Source of the DNA: Puia dinghuensis
GTDB lineage: Bacteria; Bacteroidota; Bacteroidia; Chitinophagales; Chitinophagaceae
NCBI RefSeq assembly: GCF_014642875.1
Contig: NZ_BMJC01000001.1
Location: 1,925,535 to 1,989,534 of the forward strand
Reading direction: 5' to 3'
DNA: 64,000 nt
The notes beneath the pieces are model-generated. The model was given only the letters and a program-made list of their open reading frames with translations, did not search any database and had not been told where the DNA came from. Positions within the stretch are counted from its first letter, which is position 1, and every line of letters starts with the position of its first letter. The position numbers and the translations under genes were made by a program. Below are positions 43,280 through 50,867 of this stretch, one piece after another.

Positions 43280-43501
43280 ATGGCAAAATCACAAAAAAAG
43301 GCTGGTTTAAAATCCATAGCAAAAGGAGACCAGGAAAAGATAAATGCTATCGTATCTTGTTCTCTTGAGATCGCGGTGTTGGGAGCCCAGATGGCTTCGT
43401 TAATTACGAAGTTGGCATCGCCAGCAAAGAGAATGGCTTCACTGGTGGCTCGGCAAGCTTCGATCGCTAAAAAGCTGGGGTCTCCGGCCAGAAAATTGTA
43501 G
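43280..43501 (+). CDS. Candidate precursor peptide with five serine heptads
   Basis: The 73-aa product has a basic start (MAKSQKKAGLKS), a middle section ending AVLGAQM at residue 38, and then five heptads that run exactly to the stop (residues 39-73). Each follows [AG]-S-x-x-x-[KR]-x or a close variant, such as ASLITKL, ASPAKRM and GSPARKL, with Ser at 40, 47, 54, 61 and 68. The DNA differs between units, so the pattern is kept at protein level. A promoter box lies upstream and a perfect terminator 54 bp downstream. Between a CDP-type nucleotidylyltransferase and a C39-like/CDP-alcohol phosphotransferase fusion, it is a natural candidate substrate: leader then serine-bearing core. A structural amphipathic helix is the alternative. 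Confidence 0.65.
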   Translation: MAKSQKKAGLKSIAKGDQEKINAIVSCSLEIAVLGAQMASLITKLASPAKRMASLVARQASIAKKLGSPARKL

Positions 43502-43554
43502 ATAACTTTTTGCCGGCTCTCCAAGAGTATGTGCAAAGCATCTGACAATTTCGA

Positions 43555-43586
43555 AAAAAGCTGGTTCAAATTTGAACCAGCTTTTT
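43555..43586. terminator. Perfect palindromic terminator
   Basis: AAAAAGCTGGTTCAAA and its exact reverse complement abut without loop bases (16 bp each), giving A- and T-runs on both sides, so it works in both directions. It separates the small repeat gene from the following fusion gene and would allow a higher level of the peptide mRNA. Confidence 0.85.
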
Positions 43587-43629
43587 ATTTTAAATTTAGA
43601 ATCATATTTTAGACCAAATTTTTCAAAAC

Positions 43630-44718
43630 GTGTCCAGTATAAAATATATTGTCGCGAATTATTTGAAGGTCTTAGGTATTGAACAAACAACCATAAATGA
43701 AATGTTGGCATTTCTCTTCAGGCATTCTCAGTATCCAACCCTCAGGAGCGTGGTCGAATCCTTCGAGGAATGGCAATTCAGTTGTACCGCTGCAGAGGCG
43801 ACTCTTGAGCAGCTAAAATCGCTTGGTAATTTCTTCATGTCCTTTGTAAATAGTTTTGGCGGCTCATTCATCCTAGTAATTGCTACTCAGGAGTATCAAA
43901 TTATTTATTTAAATGCTGTTGGTGAGGTCGTTTGTGAAACATATGATAAATTCATCGACAAATGGAACCATATAGTCTTCATCGCAGAAGTTGGAGAAAA
44001 TTCTGGACGAAAGAAGAGTTTTGCAACGGATTTGCACAGTGGTAGACCGTCCTTAAACGAAATAAGGGCGGTATCCTTCAACCAGGATGAGCCACCCACT
44101 TATAAATTCTTTAGAAGATTTTCAATTTACTTCTCCTATATGTTCGCTCGTCTGGGAGTTACACCAAATTATATAAGCTCAATGTGGGTACTGTCAATGT
44201 TGACAGCTAGTATTGTAATATCAATCGACACACAGGTTAGTCATCGCATATTGGCCGCGGTCCTGGTAATTGCCCACTTCATTTTCGATTGTGCGGATGG
44301 TGAAGTTTCCCGGATAACTCAACGCACATCACACGCCGGCGCCAATTTAGAACAGACATTCCACTGGATTAGTAATTTGTCGATGATTGTTGGAGCTACT
44401 GTGGCTGAGTTTCGCGAGACGTCAAATTATCATACCCTTTACCTCGGGCTTTTTTGTCTTGCAAGTGATTGCTCATTTCATTTTCTTTATATACAGTTTA
44501 ATTATTGGCTAGATGAATCAAAAGACTATGGATGGCTTCACAGACTCACGTCTTTAATATACCCCATTATGCCGATCAACATCAACCTCTTTTTATTGGC
44601 CTGCATATTTAATCGTTTTACTTTGTTCCTGACGATTTGGGGAGGGCTTTCATTTCTATTCTTCATATTGTTAGCATTTGTGTACTTTGGTAAGGAATTG
44701 TCAACTCGAAATGACTAA
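43630..44718 (+). CDS. C39-like domain fused to CDP-alcohol phosphotransferase, copy 1
   Basis: Start GTG 43630. Residues 1-120 (IVANYLKVLGIEQTTINEML, RHSQYPTLRSVVESFEEW, SFGGSFILV, IIYLNAVGEV) follow the order of C39-peptidase-like domains seen in Bacteroidota C39/VKOR proteins, but without a catalytic Cys. Residues 150-350 form a polytopic CDP-alcohol phosphotransferase: DCADGEVSR, eight residues, then G-x3-E-x3-H (D220, D223, E241, H245). The canonical motif ends D-x3-D, so the last two metal/base positions are E and H. The family transfers phospho- or phosphono-alcohols from CDP carriers to a hydroxyl. The fusion suggests a peptide-binding domain delivering the acceptor. Function inferred. 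Confidence 0.75.
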   Translation: MSSIKYIVANYLKVLGIEQTTINEMLAFLFRHSQYPTLRSVVESFEEWQFSCTAAEATLEQLKSLGNFFMSFVNSFGGSFILVIATQEYQIIYLNAVGEVVCETYDKFIDKWNHIVFIAEVGENSGRKKSFATDLHSGRPSLNEIRAVSFNQDEPPTYKFFRRFSIYFSYMFARLGVTPNYISSMWVLSMLTASIVISIDTQVSHRILAAVLVIAHFIFDCADGEVSRITQRTSHAGANLEQTFHWISNLSMIVGATVAEFRETSNYHTLYLGLFCLASDCSFHFLYIQFNYWLDESKDYGWLHRLTSLIYPIMPININLFLLACIFNRFTLFLTIWGGLSFLFFILLAFVYFGKELSTRND

Positions 44719-44729
44719 AAAATACTGCT

Positions 44730-45455
44730 ATGAATGTGATAATACCTGCTGCCGGCAGGGGAACAAGATTGCTCCCGCTAACATCTAACTGTCCTAAGTG
44801 CCTGGTTGAGATTAATGACAAGCCTATTCTTCATTACTTATTGTCTGATCTGAAGAAACTGAACGTGACTAAAGTCATAATAGTTACTGGTTATAGAGGT
44901 GAAATGATTCGCGAGTATGTAGATGCGTGCGAATACTTCTCTGATATTATTTGTATTCAAAATAGTCAATTCGATTCGACGAACAGCATCGTCTCTCTTG
45001 CATTGTCCAGAACATTTTGGCAAAATGATTTTTGCATTATTGACTCCGATCTACTTTTGAGATTTGATGTAGTGGAGCAATTAATCAAGAGCAACAATAC
45101 TTGTTTATTTATTGACAATACAAAGAATCCAGACTCAATTGACATGAAAGTAAAAGTCAAGGACGAACGTCTTATTTATATGGACAAAAATCTATCAAGG
45201 GATGAGACGTTTGGAGAGTTTTTTGGCCTGTCTCATTGGACCCCGGAAGATGCCGCTGATTTATCAAACGAAATTGATCAGTTGATAAATCAAAATAAAT
45301 CCGATGTTTGGTATGAATTTGCAATAAGATCGCTTGCTCAAAAGAAGAAGCTACCTATTAAAACTTGCACATCGGATACCTGGTTTGAAATTGACAACAT
45401 CCTTGATTTTCAGAAGGCCGGCTCGTTTATAAAACACCATTTGGATAAGACGTAA
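44730..45455 (+). CDS. LicC/PntC-like nucleotidylyltransferase, copy 2
   Basis: A 241-aa paralogue of 42482-43213, sharing NVIIPAAGRGTRLLP, PKCLVEINDKPILHYLL, STNSIVSLALSR, FCIIDSDLLL, the FGEFFGLS segment and the final WYEFAIRSL...WFEIDNILDF. The gene begins 11 bp after the copy-1 fusion stop, so each nucleotidylyltransferase is paired with a fusion-type phosphotransferase in the island. Two copies may serve two CDP-phosphonates (AEP and hydroxy- or N-modified AEP), which is a guess. Confidence 0.85.
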   Translation: MNVIIPAAGRGTRLLPLTSNCPKCLVEINDKPILHYLLSDLKKLNVTKVIIVTGYRGEMIREYVDACEYFSDIICIQNSQFDSTNSIVSLALSRTFWQNDFCIIDSDLLLRFDVVEQLIKSNNTCLFIDNTKNPDSIDMKVKVKDERLIYMDKNLSRDETFGEFFGLSHWTPEDAADLSNEIDQLINQNKSDVWYEFAIRSLAQKKKLPIKTCTSDTWFEIDNILDFQKAGSFIKHHLDKT

Positions 45456-45517
45456 TTTTAAATTGCTTGAAATGAAGACTTTAGTTACCCAGAGCAATGC
45501 GTCAAACCGCAGTAAGG

Positions 45518-45547
45518 TTGCGTAATATATAAACTTTATTATATTTG
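45518..45547 (+). promoter_or_regulatory. Bacteroidota-type promoter of the tandem GNAT gene
   Basis: TTG at 45518-45520, a 19-bp spacer and TATATTTG at 45540-45547 match the -33/-7 promoter consensus. The ATG is 34 bp downstream. Confidence 0.65.
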
Positions 45548-45580
45548 CTTTGTGTCCTTAACAATAAATTCAGAATCTGA

Positions 45581-46654
45581 ATGTCAAAATCCAGAGTCGG
45601 ACGCTCTTTAAGAAAAGATGAACTGCACAACATTAATGCCCCAAAAGCAATTGCTTCTATTGTTGTAAACTTTCGATCTCCTGAAAAAGCAGTACTTCCA
45701 ATTTCAACCGAACGATCTTCGGCCAAAAAAAGCCGATACAACAAAAAAAGAGGGACTGGCATAAGGGAAATAGCACTTTCAGACATTACTGATTTAGCGA
45801 TATTACTTTCCCAACTGGGATATCCTGGCACTGAAGTTTTTCTCTCGAAGCGATTGGAAGAAATGTTGGCTGACAGAAATGAAGTCCTGTTAGTATATGA
45901 ACGTAATTTCAAAGTAGACGGCTTTATAGGGTTGCATTTTTTCCGACAACTTGGACTTGAAGGGGACTTCGCTAGAATTACTTATTTTATTGTAAGAGAG
46001 GGGGCAAGAAGTAAAGGAATAGGAGCGGAATTAGAGCGGTGTATTACCGAGTTAGCAACTGAAAGGCATTGTAACAGAATCGAGCTTCATTGCGATCTGA
46101 GAAGGGAAGATGCCCACCGCTTTTATCTAAGACAGGGATATGTTGAGCTTCCAAAATACTTTATCAAGTTAGTTGCTTCACCCAGTTCGGTTAATTCTAC
46201 TATCCGGACGTCAATACAATGCGCAACTATCAGTAAAGCCGAAATGATGGATGCGTCGCCAATTCAGGTATTGCTTGATGAGCTGGGCTACTCTTATACC
46301 GGCAATTTTTTTTCCAGAACAATGCAACAAATTCTAAGTGACCCAAATGAAATTCTGCTGGTTAATGCGATAAACGGCCATGTCGATGGATTTATAGGGT
46401 TGCATTTTTTTCCACAAGTTGGAGTAATGGGGGATTTTGCTCGGATCACGTATTTCTGTGTTAGGGAGGATGCCAGAGGCCAGGGCATCGGCAGCCAAAT
46501 GCTGAATTTCATTTACGAACTTGCGGCACAACGGAATTGTAATCGCATTGAGGTCCATTGCCATACTAAACGACTTGATGCGCACCGCTTTTATCTCCAG
46601 AACGGGTACGAGGAATCACCTAAATACTTTATTAAACTATTAGTCACCAATTAA
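45581..46654 (+). CDS. Tandem PhnO-like aminoalkylphosphonate N-acetyltransferase
   Basis: The 357-aa protein has two complete GNAT domains (about 60-192 and 215-357). Both show GFIGLHFF, then an acetyl-CoA loop (REGARSKGIG; REDARGQGIG), then CNRIEhCxxxRxDAHRFYLxxGY, which matches E. coli PhnO closely, including the DAHRFYLREGYE end. PhnO acetylates the amino group of aminoalkylphosphonates. The first 58 residues are a basic, Ser/Lys-rich extension (MSKSRVGRSL; NFRSPEKAVLP; ERSSAKKSRYNKK) not found in PhnO and resembling the repeat peptide in composition. The stop overlaps the convergent fusion gene by 11 nt. Acetylation could mature or detoxify a product. Confidence 0.85.
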   Translation: MSKSRVGRSLRKDELHNINAPKAIASIVVNFRSPEKAVLPISTERSSAKKSRYNKKRGTGIREIALSDITDLAILLSQLGYPGTEVFLSKRLEEMLADRNEVLLVYERNFKVDGFIGLHFFRQLGLEGDFARITYFIVREGARSKGIGAELERCITELATERHCNRIELHCDLRREDAHRFYLRQGYVELPKYFIKLVASPSSVNSTIRTSIQCATISKAEMMDASPIQVLLDELGYSYTGNFFSRTMQQILSDPNEILLVNAINGHVDGFIGLHFFPQVGVMGDFARITYFCVREDARGQGIGSQMLNFIYELAAQRNCNRIEVHCHTKRLDAHRFYLQNGYEESPKYFIKLLVTN

Positions 46655-47762
46655 TCCTTTTCATATAACCCTTCTCGTAAACGTATTCGTGGAGAAAGAA
46701 GATTAGCATCATAAATCCTGATAGAATGATAGAGCCTATTTCCCATATTCTCAAAGAAGCCCACGATTGATTCAAAATTGCTCCCACCAGGAACAAATTC
46801 AAATCGATAGGAAAAAGCCATATCAAAGGCATCAGAATAGGATGAAACAGTCCATAAACACTATTCTGACCACTCCAGGAATTTAACTGCCTAAATAGGT
46901 AGTTGAACATTGAATCGCCAAACATGCAAATTAGCCCGACTTTTAAAATGCCTGGATTGTTTATTGAATTGTATGTGCCAAGAGTTATCCCGAGTATTAT
47001 GAACAACCCACTCGTTGAATGTGCGATTGTATCCAAGTAAACACCAATTTTTGAATACGTTTTTGTTACCCTTGCAACCTCTCCATCGGAACAATCAAAA
47101 GTATACCCGAGCAAGATTAGCAATGCACCCACGATTTGATGTCCCCACCAATTACCTAGCGAAAATGAAAACGAGGCACCCGCTATAGCTACTAACCACA
47201 AAAATGTGATATGATTAGGCTGGATCTTCATTCTTATAAAGACATAAGAGAAGTAAATGGAAAAAAACCTGCAAAATCTGTATATAGGAGGTTCATTCAA
47301 CTTTGATAGTCTCCTTATATTTCCAATACTGGCGTCAATTGGTGCCTCATTTTTTGATTTATCTTCTAATTCTTGAACCCGATCCTTTACAGCATTAAGA
47401 TCAGAAACCTTAAATCGTATTGATTCAGATTGATACTCCGTGCAAAATTGGTCAAAGCTATCTACGATTACATTGCCCTGACTTGTTAAATATTTGACTC
47501 TTTCAGAAGTAGCCTGCAGAATTAATACCACTGTAAAATCCTCCGCCTTAACACGAGCGATGCACATATCATCACATAAAACGGGCAGACCATTATTAAT
47601 GATCTCGCATTCTATGCTGCACTCGTTAAGGAAAGAAGAAATAGCCGAGAAGGCCGGATACTCCGGCTTTCCGACCATCATTTTCATCATTCGATCTATG
47701 ACGTCTGAATCAACTTTTAATGAACCTAAATATTTTGCAATGACGATTCTTGTTCCTGCCAT
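46644..47762 (-). CDS. C39-like domain fused to CDP-alcohol phosphotransferase, copy 2
   Basis: I use ATG 47762 (MAGTRIVIAKYLGSL). It is collinear with the copy at 43630: residues 1-118 contain KPEYPAFSAISSFLNE and VKYLTSQGNVIVDSFDQF, and the membrane domain begins with PPIYRFCRFFSIYFSYVF. The motif is DCSDGEVAR, eight residues, then G-x3-D-x3-H (D223, D226, D244, H248); only the fourth Asp is changed, to His. The N-terminal domain again lacks a catalytic Cys-His pair. It is the last gene of the leftward operon, 16 bp after the aminotransferase stop. A phosphono-transfer role is inferred. Confidence 0.75.
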   Translation of the reverse strand: MAGTRIVIAKYLGSLKVDSDVIDRMMKMMVGKPEYPAFSAISSFLNECSIECEIINNGLPVLCDDMCIARVKAEDFTVVLILQATSERVKYLTSQGNVIVDSFDQFCTEYQSESIRFKVSDLNAVKDRVQELEDKSKNEAPIDASIGNIRRLSKLNEPPIYRFCRFFSIYFSYVFIRMKIQPNHITFLWLVAIAGASFSFSLGNWWGHQIVGALLILLGYTFDCSDGEVARVTKTYSKIGVYLDTIAHSTSGLFIILGITLGTYNSINNPGILKVGLICMFGDSMFNYLFRQLNSWSGQNSVYGLFHPILMPLIWLFPIDLNLFLVGAILNQSWASLRIWEIGSIILSGFMMLIFFLHEYVYEKGYMKRINW

Positions 47763-47777
47763 ACAGATCAAATAGTT

Positions 47778-49010
47778 TTACAATGCAGGTTCGCCGATAA
47801 AGTTGGAAATTTCAATAAACCTACGTGCAGCTTCATTAACCTTGTCCTCTTCTACAGCTGCGACTACCCTTATATAATCATTTCCTGCTTTTCCATAGAT
47901 CATTCCTGGAACAACAGCGACTTTATGCTCGTGCAACAAATACTGCGCAACGCCTTCGCCCTTTGTCTTCGATTCTTTATATTTTTCCGGCATGGCCGCG
48001 TATAATTCTGATATTTCAGGAAAAAGAAAAAATGCGCCTTTTGGAGTAACTTCACTCAACATGAATCCAGATTCCTTCCTCAAAGCTGATTTCAATATTT
48101 TGCCGTTGTTCTCGATGATCTTTACATGGTCCCGGAGGTAGTCGTCAATGGATTCGTGATTTAGAATGGTTGCCGCACAATCCTGATGAAAGCTTCCTAA
48201 GTTTAATGTTAGATTAGTATGAACCTTGGTCGCGTTATTGATATATTCTTTAGAACCTACAGTCCATCCGAGACGCCAACCCATCATAGAGAATTTTTTA
48301 GAAAATCCATTGATAAGTACACTAGCTGAATCGGCTTCGGTTTGATGACGAAATACATTCTCATGTTGCCCGTTAAAAACGAATGTATCATAAACCTCGT
48401 CGTGTACAAACTGAATTCCGTATTTTTTCGCTAACTCATGTATCCCCTTAATGGTTTGCCCAGAATAGACAGCTCCGGTAGGGTTTTCAGGTGAATTGAT
48501 TAGAATCATCTTTGTGTTCTCTGTTGTTGCATCCTCGATTTGCTCCACAGTCAAACAAAACCCATTTTCAGGAGAAGTCGGTATTTTTACGGGAATGCGG
48601 CCCAACATTTTGACGGCAGTTTCATATAGCATATATGAGGGATCTGCTATGATGACCTCATCGCCTATTGAGGTAAGAGTCAGTATACTCAGCCATATCG
48701 CCTCGCAAGCACCGTGGGTAATTAGGACGTTTTCTTCGGGGCTAATATCCGCGCCATAGTTCCTCTTATACCAAAGGGCAATTTCGCGTCTTAAAGTCAA
48801 CGAGCCGCGCGATTCCGCATATTTATGTGGTATTGAATCAAAGTCCCTTCCCATTGAAATGGGCAATTGGGAAAAGTTTTGATATAAAAGCGTGGGGGGC
48901 CTAAAATATGGTTCCCCAATGCTTAGGTTAATTGCTGTAGGGTCCGATGATACTACATCGGATATCTGCTTTGACAAGTACGCTGGAATTGATGCGATCA
49001 ATTGATTCAT
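47778..49010 (-). CDS. PLP-dependent class I/II aminotransferase (probable AEP-forming)
   Basis: A 410-aa fold-type-I aminotransferase. PNPTG-like motif INSPENPTG (about 171-179), HDEVYD (D204) and the Schiff-base lysine in NGFSKKFSMMGWRLGW (K238) are all present, as is the C-terminal Arg motif (GNDYIRVV). Known AEP transaminases (PhnW/AepZ) are mostly class V, but a class I/II enzyme next to phosphonopyruvate decarboxylase can be expected to aminate phosphonoacetaldehyde. This function comes from context. The gene is 36 bp downstream of the dioxygenase. Confidence 0.85.
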   Translation of the reverse strand: MNQLIASIPAYLSKQISDVVSSDPTAINLSIGEPYFRPPTLLYQNFSQLPISMGRDFDSIPHKYAESRGSLTLRREIALWYKRNYGADISPEENVLITHGACEAIWLSILTLTSIGDEVIIADPSYMLYETAVKMLGRIPVKIPTSPENGFCLTVEQIEDATTENTKMILINSPENPTGAVYSGQTIKGIHELAKKYGIQFVHDEVYDTFVFNGQHENVFRHQTEADSASVLINGFSKKFSMMGWRLGWTVGSKEYINNATKVHTNLTLNLGSFHQDCAATILNHESIDDYLRDHVKIIENNGKILKSALRKESGFMLSEVTPKGAFFLFPEISELYAAMPEKYKESKTKGEGVAQYLLHEHKVAVVPGMIYGKAGNDYIRVVAAVEEDKVNEAARRFIEISNFIGEPAL

Positions 49011-49046
49011 AAAACAAGGTTTAATGGTGAGTTGAAACGTTTGAAT

Positions 49047-49826
49047 TTATTTTATCGGATTTCCGAGATTAAATGGGTTTGGACCTCTTAAATCTAATCC
49101 TACAACTCTTTCATATTCCGGTGGAAAGTATTTTCTCTTTTCCTGATAATAGTCTCTTCTTCTGTCTCCATCAGATTGTGCATTATAGGTAGCATATAGT
49201 GCCCTCCTAGATTTCGTGGAGTTATTTGCGCCCGACTTGTGAGGGATAAAGGAATCGAAAATTAAGATATCGCCTGCATTGCATTCAACCAGTACCCAAT
49301 CCAGAGAATTTACTATATCGCTACGTAGGTCCCCATTTGTTTCCTGTGGTAGTACACCTTCTTTATGCCTCCCCGGAGCAAATTCAATACATCCATTTGA
49401 CACAGTACTGTTATCAATGCATATCATAACATTGATATGATATTTTTGGCCAAAGATTGAAAAAGCAGGAGCGTCCTGGTGCGGGGCGAATCCATTTCCT
49501 CCTGATTTTTTAAAGTTTATTTTTTCCTTGAAAAGAGTAGGTGATTCGTTAAATAACTCTGATAGGATGCCCAATAGTCTAGTTTCATAAAGTAACTGAT
49601 GAAATAACTTGTCGTAGTCTATAAAGTTTTCTACGCGGCAAAGCAGCTTTTCGTTGCAGGTATTGCTTTGCTCATAATAGCGCATCCATTTGCCTTTTAT
49701 CTCCGGCCATCGATCGATATTGTCAGCGGACATTTGCATTTGTGCAATAGTTTCAGTTGAGTAAAATTTCGGAATCAATATAAAACCCAGGTGAGTCCAC
49801 GCGTATATTTGTTCTTCGGTAAGCAT
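49047..49826 (-). CDS. PhyH-family Fe(II)/2-oxoglutarate dioxygenase (PhnY-like role proposed)
   Basis: I use ATG 49826 (MLTEEQIYAWTHLGFILIP). The 259-aa protein has the iron triad HQD (H116, D118) and H196 in SFIPHKSG, plus the 2OG-binding Arg at 207-208 (KSRRALYATY). PhnY, which hydroxylates AEP to 1-hydroxy-AEP, belongs to this superfamily, and several phosphonate pathways use such tailoring enzymes. In this operon 1-hydroxylation of AEP is the simplest proposal, but the substrate is not proven by sequence. It begins 15 bp after the Ppd beta stop. Confidence 0.82.
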   Translation of the reverse strand: MLTEEQIYAWTHLGFILIPKFYSTETIAQMQMSADNIDRWPEIKGKWMRYYEQSNTCNEKLLCRVENFIDYDKLFHQLLYETRLLGILSELFNESPTLFKEKINFKKSGGNGFAPHQDAPAFSIFGQKYHINVMICIDNSTVSNGCIEFAPGRHKEGVLPQETNGDLRSDIVNSLDWVLVECNAGDILIFDSFIPHKSGANNSTKSRRALYATYNAQSDGDRRRDYYQEKRKYFPPEYERVVGLDLRGPNPFNLGNPIK

Positions 49827-49840
49827 AACGGATAACAAGT

Positions 49841-50404
49841 TTATTTTAAATGATTCTTGAAATTTGCTGCAATCGATATTGGCGATTCAACGATCCTTGG
49901 CGACACTTGATCCGGTTCCGTTTTGATAACTACAACATTGGGAATAGACCCCCTAATGAGGAGATTGCACATTATTTCTAGCTGTTCTTCGTATTCTACG
50001 AGTTGAGTGGTAAGCCCAATCGCCATAGCGACTTGGTATATTTCGAAGTTCTCCGGTTGGCTAGGTTGCCCCCCTGTAGTTTCATATTGTCGATTGTCCA
50101 GGATGATTAGTGATAAATTCCCGGGATTGTATCTTTTAAAGGTTACTAGACCACCAAGGTTCATTAATATTGACCCATCTCCTTCGATTGCCAAAACATT
50201 TATAGTCTGGTTTGCCATGGAAAGACCTAATGCAAATGGAAGAGCACTTCCCATAGCTCCCAGCTGATAAAAGCAGTGATACCTTTTTCCAGCTCGAGAA
50301 AAGCAGTAAATATCCCGTGAAATCCTCCCCAAACAACTAACAAGTTTTAAGGAATTCCCGCTTAATTCAGATATAATTTTAGTTACAATCTGACGTTTGA
50401 TCAT
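49841..50404 (-). CDS. Phosphonopyruvate decarboxylase-like, TPP-binding (beta) subunit
   Basis: Start at ATG 50404, 4 bp after the alpha stop. The 187-aa protein is the C-terminal TPP-binding half: YQLGAMGSALPFALGLSMA, GDG (75-77) and about 25 residues later LDNRQYETTGGQPS, which together form the TPP motif and match phosphonopyruvate/sulfopyruvate decarboxylases. It would pair with the alpha subunit to decarboxylate phosphonopyruvate to phosphonoacetaldehyde, the irreversible step of AEP synthesis. The two-gene arrangement resembles sulfopyruvate decarboxylase ComD/ComE rather than single-chain Ppd. Confidence 0.85.
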   Translation of the reverse strand: MIKRQIVTKIISELSGNSLKLVSCLGRISRDIYCFSRAGKRYHCFYQLGAMGSALPFALGLSMANQTINVLAIEGDGSILMNLGGLVTFKRYNPGNLSLIILDNRQYETTGGQPSQPENFEIYQVAMAIGLTTQLVEYEEQLEIMCNLLIRGSIPNVVVIKTEPDQVSPRIVESPISIAANFKNHLK

Positions 50405-50408
50405 CCTT

Positions 50409-50867
50409 TTAATATTTTGATAAAAACCATCTTGTTTCTTTTGCGATTTCACTTGAAAAGCGTGAGATCGATTCTTCGCCTTTGAAATCCAAGTAGCATG
50501 GCGCCCCGAACGTTTTTATTATGGGAATCGTCCTGAATGAGCTATGTGCTTGAATGGGATTTTCATCGTCTTTACCCCTGTCCAAAACTAGAATTGGGAA
50601 ATAGATCCCATATCCATCGGCGATACCTATATACGCATTCAGCATGTTGCCTACTCCGGATTGTTGAACTAACACTAGTGGCAGCTTGCCTCCAATTGAG
50701 ATACCGGAGGCGATTGCTATTGCTTCTTCTTCCCTTGAAGAATAAAGGCAAGCTGACCGGTCTGAGTAAAATTGATAAATTGGAGACATCCCCGTTGCCG
50801 GCACGTTAATCAGGAAATCAATACCTGCCGCATCAAAGGCTTTTGTTGCTATTTTGAAATTGAACAT
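50409..50867 (-). CDS. Phosphonopyruvate decarboxylase-like, alpha subunit
   Basis: The 152-aa protein has the N-terminal Pyr-domain fold of the family: AFDAAGIDFLINVPATGMSP, then SREEEAIAIASGISIGGKLPLVLVQQSGVGNMLNAY. The glutamate of the SREEEA motif is the one expected to activate the TPP aminopyrimidine. It overlaps the end of the PEP-mutase gene by 19 nt and precedes the beta gene by 4 bp, so the three are translationally linked. Confidence 0.85.
   Translation of the reverse strand: MFNFKIATKAFDAAGIDFLINVPATGMSPIYQFYSDRSACLYSSREEEAIAIASGISIGGKLPLVLVQQSGVGNMLNAYIGIADGYGIYFPILVLDRGKDDENPIQAHSSFRTIPIIKTFGAPCYLDFKGEESISRFSSEIAKETRWFLSKY

Noticed and set aside
45474..45527. 17-codon ORF (MKTLVTQSNASNRSKVA) before the tandem GNAT as a second precursor peptide
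   Set aside because: Too short, no leader, no repeat and it overlaps the promoter.
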